Assembly (NCBI RefSeq): GCF_000002995.4
Contig: NW_025062478.1
Coordinates: 8,160,001-8,224,000, forward strand
DNA from: Brugia malayi
Taxonomy: Eukaryota; Nematoda; Chromadorea; Rhabditida; Onchocercidae
Length of the DNA stretch: 64,000 nt
Direction: 5' to 3'
Shown: one piece after another, positions 39,901-52,052 of the stretch
How the letters are laid out: every line of letters starts with the position of its first letter
Position numbering within the stretch: position 1 is the stretch's first letter
Made by a program: the position numbers and the translations under genes
The notes under the pieces: generated by a model
The model's input: only the letters and a program-made list of their open reading frames with translations
Database searches by the model: none
Told to the model about the DNA's origin: nothing

Positions 39901-42900
39901 ATGCTTACTAAAAATGAATTCATGCTTTAAAAAATGAACTTCATTAGTTTTTTGCTTCTCGAGATCCTTTTTTCTTCACCTTTTTTTTTAAAAAATGTTG
40001 GAAATGAGCAATGCTGTCTTGGAAAGAAGGGAGGAATCTCTCTCCAATTTCTTTTTTATTGATAAAAATCCTGCTTTCAATTTAAACAGTATCAGTAATC
40101 TTTTTGTACTTATACATCAAAGATAGAGATTATTTGCAAACAGGCTAGCTTAGATTAACTGTATCATAAAGAGTAAGATTCAGTAATCCACTCTATCCTC
40201 ACTGATGATCAATAATGAGTAACAAAATCCTAAAATTGTAGTTTATCTTGAATCGACACGTGAATTATGCATTAGAAGATTTGATAATATTCGCGCAGTA
40301 CTTGTATAAATATAGTTGTTTTCTTGCAATCTTTTTTGGTATTTGTACTGCTGCCTCTTTCTCGTCTGTTATTTTGAGAAAAAATGCTGTAATAGTTGTC
40401 AATAGGATTCTGTTGACAAGATATCCTGTTGATCGAACAGGGCATTGTAAGCAGGACATGTAGGTACCAAAGGCTTCATTTAGTCTTATTAGATTTTGAA
40501 CTTGAATAATCAAATCGGAAAATGACTCACAGAAAATCAAAATAAATTTTTCATTATTTTAGTATTTTAAGTTCCTAGGCAATTTTTCTCAATTCAAATA
40601 AGCTTAATTCATCTTTGATGCTGCTAAATAGCTTTTGTACATGAAATTTTGAGATTAGGATATCAAATAAATGCATATCAATGAGAAATTACCTGAAACT
40701 ACAAAAATCACTTCAAGAAGTTGGTTATTTTGTTCATTACTTGACCGAACTGATAGCACATAGTCGTCACAGTCGTTGACTTAGAAACATAAATAAAAGT
40801 AAACATTAAACACGGTAAAAGCAGAAAACATAAGACAGTTAATTACTTCAAATTTTTATAATTTTGATATTAATATCAACCTAGAAAAGAGAGAACTAGC
40901 AGGCCACACTAAAAAGGTTTTATATTTTTGAGAGAACTAGGCTGAACAAAAACTAACAATGCATCTAGCTGAACTAAGTTGTTCAGGCAGTAATTTTTAA
41001 CAAAGGTAACTTTTTTTCAATTCCTTTTCTGCCAATTTTGTTTTTTGCTACATTCTGGATTTCAATCTCACTTTCATTATAAGCTGGAATAATTACTGAG
41101 ATGTTTAGACATGTTCGACAAAGGATATTCCATTAATGCTTTTGTAATTTACGCAGCATTTAAAGGGTATTTGAGCCGAATTTGTTTTGATTCTTGATTC
41201 TTCTGTAATAATTTTCAGTTTTATCTGTTATTTAGCTCCAAATAAGTAAGATATAAAGACTCCATGTTTCTTCTGATCCTTTGAAATTTCTCCTTCTTCA
41301 TTTTCTTTATTCTTCCTATCGACTTAGAATTTATGGATTCTTTCTGATTGATAACAAATTTGGTAATTAAGCATTAGTTGAAGATTGTTTTTCACACAGA
41401 GCGTGAAGCCATAATAAATTACGTTGTTATATTGCGTTATTATAAGTTTTTTTTCCCAATTTTTGGAATTTCTATGATTGTTTTTACTGAAATATAAAAT
41501 TGTCAGAATGTTTTTATGTTACACGAAGGCACTTTAAATTTCTCATGTATTTGTGTAATCTAGACATATTTAGTTAGTTAACATAACATGCATTCTATGT
41601 CGATTATAAGATAAGTAATTTAAAATTTGAGCACTAGGGAATTAGGTAGAAATAGGGAGAAGGCAAAAAAGGACATTCTTTTTCTACCTTCGAATTATTC
41701 TGTTTTCCACTTAATGATCTTGTTATATTATGCATTCGTTTTATTTTCTCGACATCTTTGTGGTAGCGAGAGATAATTTATATTAGTATATATTTGCTTT
41801 CATGTCCACTATTTCACTTTAATCGAAAAATGGCCAGCTGCTTGTGTTGATAAGCTATTTTGTTGTTCATAGAAGTTATTGCTTTTCCTGTGTAAATTTT
41901 ATACATTTCAGGCTTTCGGTGAGATAAGAAGGAGCAGGTGTTAGCTTAATAAGGGTTTCCTGGTTAAATTGGTCTACATTTTTAGTGACTGCTTTGTTGT
42001 GAAAATTATCTAGTTATGTTCATAACGAATAAAGCTAGGAGAGGGAGATTATCATCAAAATTGATGGTTTATTGCTTCACAGAAAGATTCATTTGAACTG
42101 AAATTAATAAGCTGAAAAGAGGTACTATTCGAATTGACTGTGTTAATTGTAGAAAATCGTCACAGTCGGTGCAAAGTTCAACTAGTGGTACTGGAGCTAC
42201 AACAACAATGGTAGTATATAATGTACAGCGGCGTGCTTCACAAGGTTCATCGAGTTCCTCCAATGGTTCCTCACTACCTCCAGCCATTTATGCGACAACT
42301 TCTGCTAATAACGGATCTGCCAGTAGTTCTGTTCGACCTGTCCCAGCTACATTTATTGCAAGCAACTATAATTCCACACCATCACTTTCCATTAGTTCTA
42401 CAAATGTTGGTAAGTTCATTTTCCTGAGTTTTATAGTTTATGATTTTTGTGTCTTGAGCTGACGTTATCCATTTCCAATTTCTTTTTTCTTATAGCAACA
42501 GTTTCATCAAATGCACCACCAGCACCGCCACCGCCGCCACCTTTATCTTCCCTGTCATTGAGTAAAGGATGTGGCAGTTCTATTGCAGATCAGCTGAAAA
42601 AAGTACAACTTCGGAAAGTTAGTGCACCACCGTCAACGAATTCAGCAGCTTCTGGTACTTTATTGTTTTATGTTCAAAATTTTAATTCGAAATTTCAGCA
42701 GTCCTTACTACCCATTTTATTATGTATAAGGATCAGTTCTTCCATACTGCAGCTTAAGTTCAACTTACCTCTACAGGTTGTCCATACCTTGCTTTGCAGT
42801 TTTTTTTAATCGCATTCTGCCATTTGAAATTTTTGCTGTGTTGAAGAACAACTTAAAAATATGAAGCTTCTTTTTAATAGTTTATAAATATGGCTGTAAA

Positions 42901-43958
42901 TTTCCTCATAAATTTGTTCTCATTATATTTGTTTTAGAGAGTTTCCTCTCGATTCTTTTGTATTTTTTGAATATTATTTCATTTAAAAAAAAAATCTTTT
43001 TTTTTTTTTTTTTGCGGCATCGAGTAGACTTTTCAGGTGGCAGTAATTTGTTATCGGAATTGGAAGCAACTCTTAGCAAACGCAAAAATCAATGTGATAA
43101 CAGTGATTCTCGCTCTATCGGTTCGTGTTTTCACGTAAGCGTAAAAAAAAGCAGTGCATTTCATGATTTTATGGAAAAGTGGGACAGAATACCCTATCCT
43201 ATAATGGACTCATTTTAGGAAGTGATACGGCATCTTCAACAAATGCTGTCGGCAATGGCACCTTACGTCGCCCCTGGGAGAAGCAAGTTAATGGCAGTGC
43301 AAATATTACTGATTCTCCAAAAATTAATCGCAAGTAAGCAATCATTATTATATAACCATATATTTTAAGTGTAGAAGAGAACAGAAATGGGAAATCAGTT
43401 GTTGGAAATATATTTTGATCTTAATATTTTAATGTTCCGCATCTTAACTTTATAGAATGTTCAAAAAATCCAGCTTGGTTGAATATTTAGAAAAGCTAAC
43501 CTTAATGACTGGAATGTCTTTATCAAAGTAGCATGTCGTTGTTATTGAAAAGGATGCTAGCACTGAGTATAGTCTCGCAAGCTGTTTTAAACTGCATTAT
43601 TTCCTGTTTTTAATCCCAGTTTTGCAAGTAAGCATAACGTTTTTTCAAACACTGTCACATTTTCTTTCAAATGACAAATGATTTATTGAATGACTTTTCG
43701 TTAATTGCGTAGCATATTGCAATATGTTCGCATCTTTCATCACAAGCATGGTTCATTTAACTGACTTGCAGATTGCCAAGCTCGAACTCGTTGAATCAAG
43801 AGGAATCACGAACTGCAGGGCATGGTGCCGCTGTAACACCGGAAGCTTTGGAGAAGTGGAAGGAAGAGATTTTATGTGAACTAAAACAAGAAATAAGCAA
43901 AACAAAAAATGAAATTATCGAGGCATTACGCTCCGAATTTTGTTTGCAGAGAAGGTAG
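33909..43958 (+). CDS. unc-34: Ena/VASP actin regulator (UNC-34 / Enabled), 10 coding exons
   Basis: Complete 438-residue Ena/VASP protein; the family delays capping and promotes actin filament elongation at leading edges and in axon guidance. Exons: 33909-33913, 36972-37134, 37317-37412, 37539-37641, 38002-38149, 42153-42409, 42496-42654, 43037-43120, 43219-43333 and 43772-43958. EVH1 (about 1-115) has VMMYDD, TFHQWRD and VYGLSF. A Ser/Gln-rich linker leads to a short proline run (APPAPPPPPP). EVH2 follows: an LRKV motif (LKKVQLRKV), a G-actin-binding-like block (LLSELEATLSKRK), LRRPWEK, and the C-terminal coiled coil (EILCELKQEISKTKNEIIEA). The first exon supplies only ATG-GA; the phase fits and gives an N-terminus of the same length as VASP. 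The alternative start is ATG 36994. Intron 5 is 4 kb. Upstream of 33909 the frame stays open (33699) with a hydrophobic, basic sequence that I treat as 5' UTR. Confidence 0.9.
33914..36971 (+). other. First intron of the Ena/VASP gene
   Basis: A 3.06-kb intron bounded by GGA|GTAAGT and TTTTTTCAG. No internal gene is supported. The paired frames at 35004-35210 are antisense overlaps of one another. First introns of this size often hold regulatory sequence, but no specific site is recognisable. Confidence 0.55.
38150..42152 (+). other. Large internal intron of the Ena/VASP gene
   Basis: A 4-kb intron from CCG|GTTAAT to TTAATTGTAG with several unsupported short frames. It contains a 12-bp inverted repeat at 39604-39632 (AAAATTATCCTT / AAGGATAATTTT). 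It separates the EVH1-plus-linker exons from the proline-rich/EVH2 exons, so a second promoter or cassette exon could lie inside; I did not find one. Confidence 0.5.
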
Positions 43959-46688
43959 AAAGTGCTGCTTTTTTTTCTCTCTCTCCATGTTTGTGTTAAA
44001 ATAGAATTTTGATGACGACATATTTTGATATTTTGTTTACTTATATTTGCACTGCAGTGTATTTGTTCATTCAATGTTGTCATTATTTTCTTCTTTCAGA
44101 TCTATTTATGTTGCTTGTTGCATTCTAATTTTTTTCCATTTTTTATTTTCAATTGTTTAAATGCTGAAGTCATGAGAGAAATGTTGGCTAGGTAATGTAT
44201 CCCTTCAAAATTTTCACTGCTCTCTAGAATGTATTCCAGGTAGCTATATGTATAAAATCTGCGCAAGTGATGAAGGAATTGTCGTTAATGAGAGTAATGA
44301 AAATAATGAGTGAAGTTTGCCTCTATCTGATCGTATTTAATTTATGAACTTTTTCTTTCCATGAATTTAGCACTAAGAAGTGGAAACGTTCTTCATATCA
44401 CTTTGATTTTTACTGCTAAACCTCTTTTTCGATCAAAAATTTGCTGATATTTCTATTTCTTGTGCACATTGTGGATTAAATCTAGTTCATGGTAAGATCA
44501 TCTTTTGAATAAATGCGAAGAATTTAAGCTCATTGTTATTGTTTTCACTGCCAGTTCACATTTCCTCTATCGTATTCTTTTGCCTAAGAATTCTAAACTG
44601 CATTCAATCACTGTTCTTTCTTATTAAGTTTTTATTAAATTTCTAAAATTTTACTAAATTGCATTTATTCAAATAAATTTAAATGTTTAACGCATTTAGT
44701 TGCAGTAAACATTTTTTTAATGGTTGCACTGGTACTAAAATATTTGTTGTTTCATAAATTTGTAAGCCGTTTTAGACCAGTATAAAATTATTTTTAAGCA
44801 TCGAAAAAAATTTTTTTGGCTGAATAATGTATTGAGATTTTTAGACCTTTGTCAGATGAATCATATTCAAGTTTCACATTAAATCAGTCTTATGAAAAAA
44901 GCAAACCAGTTGTGACAATTGATTTAAGTTGAATGAAACCACTCAAGAACAAATTCACAGGAAACAATTCTGAATACTCTAGGATACTTTTTTGGAAGAC
45001 TCACTGTCATTTTTTCAGTCATTTGCTTTTTGCCATTACAAATGCTTGTTCAGTTTTCTGAAAGTTTGTTGTTCAGTTTAGTCTGTTGTCGATATGTCAG
45101 TGTATTTGAGCTTGCCCTTTAATGTTGCCTTTTTTATTGAAATCAAAACTGCGACGTTCATTCAACTGCATTTTCATTATAGATCAACTCCAAAGTGTTT
45201 TTTCTGTAATTACTTGCATCATTGCTTTCTTTTTCGTGTACGGTTCTCGATTTGTAAGGATTTAGAAATATGAAATTTTTTTAATAGATTCAGAAATTTA
45301 AAGTGCAAAATAGATATCTAAAGTGTGTGAAATTTTGGTATGGAGAGGTGAGGAATATTACCTTACTACCTCGACTAAATTTATTAGCTATAGAAAATTT
45401 CAGCAGTTGATTGAAATATGGATGAATAGGAGAAATGAGTTATTATATATGTATATATACTTTATTTATATAGAACTTTTAATTTCCCACCAAAATTTTA
45501 CTTGAAAATGATTGGGTATAGAAAGCATCATTTTATGCACGTTTGTTCGTTCATTTAATGTCACAAGTCAGTGATGATGTTTTTTTTATCCTTTCATCCT
45601 TATCGTTACTTTACGCTTTCATTTTGTAGACTTTATAAGCAATTATTTTAGATGTTAAAAATTTTCTGGCTCTATACCATTGTGTAAAATAATAACAAAG
45701 ATAGGTATCACATCCATACACATAAACTGCAAGGTTGTTTATTGATAATTTGGTGCTAGTTTGTGTCATGACATTGGCACAGTGTTGTTTTACAACAAGC
45801 ATTATGCAAATTGTTATCAGTAAAATCAAAGTTTAAATTTCCAAACTTACTGCCAAGTAGAAGTTTTCATTCAGCTTCTGTTTTGTTAACATTGGCAGTT
45901 ACGTTGTTCAGTTATACTTCAAAGAAATTGATGGGGCAGAAGAGGGCTGATGTAAATTGGCAGATACCACACACAGCTCCCTATTTCTCCTCCGTTTTAA
46001 ATCAATGGTTGTCATCTTTAGTAATATACATTGTTGTTATGTTGACAAGTATATCCAGTGAATTATTCCAATTTTCGATTTTAATTGAAATTCCTGTGTA
46101 TTCATATCTTTATGCAGTTCACTGAAATATGTTAGTAGTGCAAATCGTTTTTCTTTAGTCTTTCTTAGCGTTTATCTGATGTAAGATGCCATAGTGAAAT
46201 TTTTAGTAATCAACTTTATCAAGCTGATAGTTTCTGCACTATGCTTCCCTATTTCAGTAATAGTCCGGTTGTGTTATGTAATAAAAGAAATTCAAAATTT
46301 TTTATTAGCTGAACACAGATGTGTCATTTAACATCACAGTCTTCTTTTTTTACGACAATTTTTTTTGCTAAGAGTAAAAGGACTGAGTTGCTTACGTCTG
46401 GACCTCGTAGTCCTGAAGAATTTTTTGCATTTCCGGGAAGTGAAATATACAAATCTTACCATTGGCATTCAAACCTTTTTAGTTTTGAAATTTCATTCAA
46501 CAGTGAAAATTAAAAAATTCGGCAAGAAACTTGGAAATGCAAATAAATGTTCAAGGAAATGGTTTGGGAATCAATGGGCGCATTGTATTGAATGCAAAAC
46601 TGCTCTAGAAATTGTAGTATTGCTTTCAGACAGAAATTCCAGGAGTTTTTTTTTTTTTTAGACAACATGAGCTTGTTCGTAGATTGAA
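43959..46688. other. Intergenic between Ena/VASP and RNase T2
   Basis: About 2.7 kb. It should contain the Ena 3' UTR. Open frames at 45811-46125 (+, about 104 codons, non-ATG start) and 46319-46661 (+, two overlapping frames) are not supported by splice context or recognisable motifs. Confidence 0.4.
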
Positions 46689-48273
46689 ATGATTATATTA
46701 GTTTTGCTGCTAAAAGCAACGGCGTTGGCCCATATGAATATTGCAAAAGTTGATAGTTTCGATTATTTTGAGCTAACTTTAATTTATCCAACATCTGTTT
46801 GTCATGCCTATGGTGGAGCTACTAAATTTATTGTCAAGAAGACGATTGATAATTTTTGCAAAGTTCCTGCCGATGCTGCCTCATGGACAATTCATGGGTT
46901 GTGGTAGGTGGAAAAATTCTGAACTTTGGAATTTTTTTTTTTCAAATTCTCATATCCAGAAAGGTTATGAGAAAATTTGGAGTTCAAGTTTTGAATTTTT
47001 CAGATGTAATAAAGGATCTTCCTTTTCTCCTTTATAGATTTTAATTTATTCGTATATTCTATCTAAGTTGTTTCTAGATATCTTAATTTAGAGTTTTCAT
47101 GATTTTAAGGCCACAGCGTAATGACGGATCATTCCCGCAATTTTGTGGTAGCGACACGAAAAAGTTTGTATTATCCAAACTTCTTCCAATCAAACAAAAA
47201 TTGGAAAAGTACTGGCCAAATTTGTTTGTGATGCGATCCGTATCGTCATTATGGTAAGATCAAATATTTTTATTATCGGAAGAATTAACGTTAAAGAATT
47301 CTGACTCTCAGTTTCGTCTTTCAAGTTTCTCTTCAACACTGTGGCATAGTGACGAAAATCTTGTTTTTTTTTTTTTTGATTTAGCAATGTTTTGTTTTCA
47401 GTAAATGACACAGTTTTCAGGAAACACGAGTGGGAAAAGCATGGAACGTGTGCGGAAATTGTAGAAGAAGTCAGTGATGAATTAAAGTATTTCAGCAAAT
47501 CTCTCGCTCTCTATAAACAGTTTGATATCTTCGGGTACCACTTTTTGATTTCTAATTATAAGCAATGATCGTCAGTGATAAATCCATTCAATCAGGTTTC
47601 TACCTAATTCACAGTGAAATTTCCTTTTTTTTCTTGAAGAGTATGATTATAATTTGGACAGGAAAAATTTTTGAGACAAATTTGTCAACTTTTCTTAAAC
47701 GATCGTAATGTAGGCCTTAAACGACCTACTAATATTGTTCGAAAGACACTATTATTTGGATTTTTTTCTAATTAGTAGATGGTCTTAAAGTTTAAGTTTA
47801 CAGTATATTAGAAAAGCAAGAAATCATTCCATCACAAGAAAAGTTATACGACCGGCTACTATTGCATCAAAGTTTAAGATCTGCTTATGGAAAAAATGTG
47901 GAATTTCATTGCTTACAAGATAAACAGGTATTTCTATATAGCTTACTTAATAGCTTATTGTTTTCTTGATAGCTGTTGTTTCCACGCATTCAAGATTCAA
48001 CCCTTGCAGACCAAAAGTTGGTTGTTAGCTGATGTGCGTTTATGTTTGACCAAGAATTTCCAACTTATGGATTGTAAGAAGAAACCGTTGAAATGGAAAA
48101 ACTTGAAAAGGTCACTCTCATTAACATATCAACCATGTCCTGCAGATGATATCGTCTATCTTCCTTTCAATAATGCTCATTCAGTTGTCAGTAATAGTGC
48201 TATAATTTTGATCTTATTTTCTTTGTTATATAGCATGTGGAACTGCTTCCATTTTCAGATCTTAATATTCTGA
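46689..48273 (+). CDS. rnst-2: Ribonuclease T2, secreted, with a hydrophobic C-terminal tail
   Basis: Complete T2-family endoribonuclease of 286 residues (the human enzyme has about 256). It cleaves single-stranded RNA by acid-base catalysis in lysosomes or outside the cell. Exons: 46689-46903, 47110-47253, 47421-47534, 47804-47927 and 48010-48273, all in phase. The signal peptide is MIILVLLLKATALA. CAS1 is SWTIHGLWPQRNDGSFPQFC with catalytic His69. CAS2 is WKHEWEKHGTC with His122, Glu123, Lys126 and His127. Cysteines at the expected places (SVCHA, DNFCK, FHCLQD, RLCLT, MDCKK, QPCPADD) fit the family disulfides. The enzyme should be active. The last about 25 residues (SAIILILFSLLYSMW...) form a hydrophobic segment that ordinary RNase T2 proteins lack, suggesting membrane anchoring or a GPI signal. 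The gene is convergent with the minus-strand gene ending at 48997. Confidence 0.9.
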
Positions 48274-48996
48274 TCTACTAATCAATGAGTTCATCGTTGT
48301 TTATATTTATTGTGTATGACAAAAATAAGCGATGAGAACTTCTAAATTTCTTAATCATACGATATAAATTGTGTAACTTCTTAACTTTACAAATTCTGCA
48401 TTTATAACTTTCCATCATTTTATTTGCTCAAAACCCTTTTTTGAGAAGAGAAATAAATTTGCAAGATACATACACAATGTAAATTCATACTTTGCAGAAA
48501 AATTACATATCCTATCCGAAGAGCTTATTTTTTTCTTATATTCTCACATTTCTGATATACACCCGTGTTTTTGTCCAAGCCAAATGCTTTTTCAAATCTC
48601 TAGTCTGCATCCTAACTTTTCACTCACACCGAATGTGTGATTCTGTTTAAATTTCCGCAGCTTTTTAAAAAAAAGCTGCGGAAAAAAATTCGAAAAAGAA
48701 AAGGTAGAAACTAACGTTCATTCAAATTTTATTTTCTTTTGGCTGTTTTCCGCCGTTTGCGGAGCAAAAAACTAATCCGAATTAATTGTCAGACTAGTTT
48801 ATTATATTGCCAGATTTGTAAGAATGTTTCTCAAGAGTCTTGAGAATGAAAGCTGATTTCTATCTAAATATTGCTTTCTCTTGTTTTCGCACGCTACCTA
48901 AGTGATGATCTGCCGTTTTTGCAGTGAAATAAATTACTTTGAAGTCACTGCATAGCTTATGGTAATTTATCAAATTAAATTATCATTTTAAATAAA
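48274..48996. other. Convergent intergenic interval with hairpins
   Basis: About 720 bp between the stop codons of RNase T2 (+) and the next gene (-). It holds AATAAA-type signals (near 48451, and near 48990 on the other strand) and the inverted repeat at 48652-48684. No coding frame is supported. Confidence 0.55.
48652..48684. terminator. Perfect 15-bp GC-cored hairpin between convergent genes
   Basis: TTTCCGCAGCTTTTT pairs exactly with AAAAAGCTGCGGAAA around a 3-base loop. The GC-rich core (CCGCAGC) stands out in this AT-rich DNA. A weaker CCGC/GCGG hairpin follows at about 48750. Lying between two convergent 3' ends, it could mark transcript ends or be a small-RNA precursor or mobile-element relic. 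The terminator label is an inference from position only. Confidence 0.35.
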
Positions 48997-50161
48997 TCAC
49001 AAATAAAACATTCCTTCCTTCCGTTCCACAATCAATAGATCATATGAAATACTGGAAATTTTGCAACTGAAAAGCTACCAAAACGTAATTTGATTTTTTT
49101 ATTTTATTGATTTCTGTTTGGTCACATCGAAAGAAGTGATGAATGCTGTTATTTATTCTCAAGCTTGCACAATTCTTCCCAAGATTGTCTAGTGAAAGTT
49201 GCAAAAAGCTCTCTATATGCTTACCTTTGACGATGATTTTTTCTGATATTCAGGAAGAAAAGGAATAAAATAAGTATGGAAGTAGCAGCGAATAAAATCT
49301 GAAAGAGAACGCATTGAAAGTAAAACTTTTTTTTTGCTTTTTTGCGCAAGAAGTGATAAATTAATGTTTCAATTTTTAACTAACTTTTTAATCAAAACTT
49401 AATTTCACATATCAACTCTTTGTTATCTGTAACTCAAAATCATGCAATTCAGAAAAGCTTACTGTCGAGAAACGTAAACGTAATGTGTACCACCAAGCAG
49501 CAGCAATGAAGTTTTCTTCTTCGTCCCCACTGATGAAAATCGCAAGTTTTTGGGTTGTTTGAAAAGAATTTGAAGAGCAAATTGTATGAAGTACAGCACA
49601 AGCAAATTGTGCTATTCGATACTGAAAGCGACACATAGAAATTGTTTTATAACAAGAAATTATTTTCAACAGTAGTGGGAAAAGGTAATTAGATATTATG
49701 CTAACGAAAATTCATCTATACGACATTGTCCATTTTTTTTTTTTTTCAATTTCACGAAAATATGAATATCTATTAATATTATACATGATTGAATACATTG
49801 AATACATTTTAATATAAAAAATTTTCTGCACAAAAAAATTGAAACAATAATTAGCTTATCCATATAATTGGAATTATTTATGATTTATTTATGAGTACAT
49901 CGAGATATATCTAATGACTAAATAAATTATCAGTAGTAAACAAATAATCGTTTTCAATTCTAATGAATATATTAATAGTTGTAATGATATCATACTGATA
50001 ATATAAATACATACCAAAGTCTTGCACTTCCTGGATCAAGATCATCAACTCATTCACATTATCATTATACTGTTGAAATGGACAGAATATTCAGCAAAAC
50101 GTTATTCTCTTCGAAGAAAAGAGCTATGAAATCAAATGAAGCGCCGTACAGTGAATGTTTT
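48997..50161 (-). CDS. Single-pass membrane protein, lineage-specific, partial model
   Basis: Unrecognised. Exons I can support: 49463-49621, 49225-49298 and 48997-49066 in one phase-consistent chain, and upstream 50101-50161 and 50015-50069, which are separated by only 31 nt (GTTTTG...TTCAACAG). A 14-nt micro-exon at 49756-49769 would join the two halves in phase; otherwise the join is unresolved. The product has a soluble part (LYGASFDFIALFFEENN, then NVNELMILIQEVQDF), a helical segment (AQFACAVLHTICSS, GDEEENF, AAAWWYTLRLRF), one clear transmembrane helix (ILFAATSILILFLFFLNI) and a basic cytosolic tail beginning RKNHRQ, ending about 25 residues later. The start codon is not found; exon 50101-50161 needs an upstream exon ending in phase 2. 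The layout resembles type I membrane proteins. No function can be assigned. Confidence 0.55.
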
Positions 50162-52052
50162 CTGCAAAATACAATAAGATTACATGTGTCGCGAATCGAA
50201 ATTTCGCGAAACTCTAACTAAAATAACAAGGTTAATTTAAAGAAAAACTAATAAATCATTTTTAAATTGTAAACAATCTTATAGTATCATGAATCATTTC
50301 TCCATAAATTTGACTTCTTAAGATTTATTACTCATGTGATTTTATGTGAAATTAGCTCTCATCATAATCTCTTTCTTTAAATTCCTTATATGATCTTATT
50401 GTAAACACCTCCAATTCCGCACATGATTGATTTACCATATACATGCTTAACCCTTTACATATATGATCTTAAAGTAAACACTTCCAATCCCTCACATGTA
50501 TGATCTTACCGTAAGCACGCCCAATCCTCACACATATAAATGCAATCATGATAAACAAGATTTTGTTGTCGACTATAAGCGTCATAACGAAACTCAACTT
50601 CCGATTTTTTACTGCTCAGATTATTAATAACGCTTTATAAGAATAAACTTACAATAGTTTCACTGCTGTATTATAAAAAAATAGCGTATTTGACGCTTAC
50701 TATCTTTAACGCTGCGAGCGGAACACAACAATCAACGTAAGTCCATTAACTTTTGTATCTCACAGACCAAAGACTACCTTTCACAACAATATGATCGACA
50801 ACACACATTATCCTTTTCTATCTAATTATTTAACAGTTCTAATTTATTAATTAATAGTTCTAATTTAATTAAAATTAAGTTACACATTTCATATACCGAA
50901 ATATCCTGAAGCTAAGGAAATAAAAAAAAGTAGTCATCCTTATTCCGTTTATAATACGAACTGAGAATCCAGCCTAGCGTTGCAATAATTTGTGTTGCAA
51001 ATATTTTTTCCTTAAGTGATGCACTGCAAAACTATAATTTGATAAATGTTACACTATCTAATGTGATGAGTTATTTCTTATCCTTATTTTCATTACCATG
51101 TTTATCTTTGGTTCAATTGCCGAAATATGCAAAAGTTTTCTATCTGATAAATAACCAGTCGCATATCAGTCGTTTTGCTGTTATCAGATCTTCTTTTACA
51201 CAGCCTTTTTCACTTACATTAGTTATTTTGTATCCTATGCATTACATTATAATATGCTGATATATAGGGAATTAGAATTCATTACCAGGTTTGTTTCATG
51301 GAGAATCATCACTTTAACCTTTTGACAGTTCTAAACTACGACTCAACCCATATCAATTTTGAAACCATGAAACCATCTTCAAATTATTAATGTTTATCTA
51401 TTGACCAATAATTATTGGATAAGGTTACCATCAATCGTTCAAAAATGATAAATCTTTACAATAAGTTTTGTCTGTTAAGCACAAATTACTTAAACAAGAG
51501 GGGAGTTCAAAACAGAAGTTACCTAAATTATATATAATGCTAAATTTTTTTCAATATTCGCCTGTTGTCCAAAATTTGTTATATAAGATTACCAACACTA
51601 AAAACTACTTAAATTATATATAATGCGATATTACTGATTTGGCTCCATAAGAAATAATAGAAGTTCAAAGCATTCGGATTGCATCGAATATTTGTGTCAA
51701 AATCTTCAACTTTGGGAATAAAATATTTGAATCTTGAAAAATAAGATATTTGCTGTCATCACTGCATCAGCATTTATTAATCAAAATCAATTTCATAAAC
51801 TTCGAAAAGTTAAAAAAAAAAAAAAAAACCTAGATAAAAAAAATGAATGAAATCAAAAACTGAAGCGATCTTCAATTGTAATATAAATATCAATTAACGG
51901 GAACATCAATGGAAGTACGTTCCTTACTATCAATTCTGATAACTGACATTTATTGATCAAAATCATAACAATCATTAGAATGACACTAAAAGGCCATAAA
52001 TAGCTTTCTGAAGCATTTCTCAACTGATCTATTGCCTTTGGGATTCTAAAAA
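50162..52052. other. Interval with a 37-bp tandem repeat; possible micro-exons
   Basis: No complete gene seen. On the minus strand, very short segments near 50640-50720 are flanked by good acceptor and GTAAG donor sites (for example ...AATACAG then 13 nt then GTAAGTTT) and could be micro-exons of the gene ending at 48997. Two copies of TAAATTATATATAATGC lie near 51525 and 51608. From about 51700 rightward the DNA is a diverged reverse-complement match to about 60.87 kb leftward. Confidence 0.35.
50391..50538. repeat. Four-copy degenerate 37-bp tandem repeat
   Basis: Units start with TGATCTTA..GTAAACAC..CCAAT and end with CACATGTA. They lie at about 50391-50427, 50428-50462 (the most diverged), 50463-50500 and 50501-50537. 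The GTAAACA cores are similar to forkhead-type sites, which is suggestive only. Confidence 0.75.

Noticed and set aside
45811..46125. 104-codon frame between Ena and RNase T2
   Set aside because: Non-ATG start, no splice sites fitting a gene, no recognisable motif.
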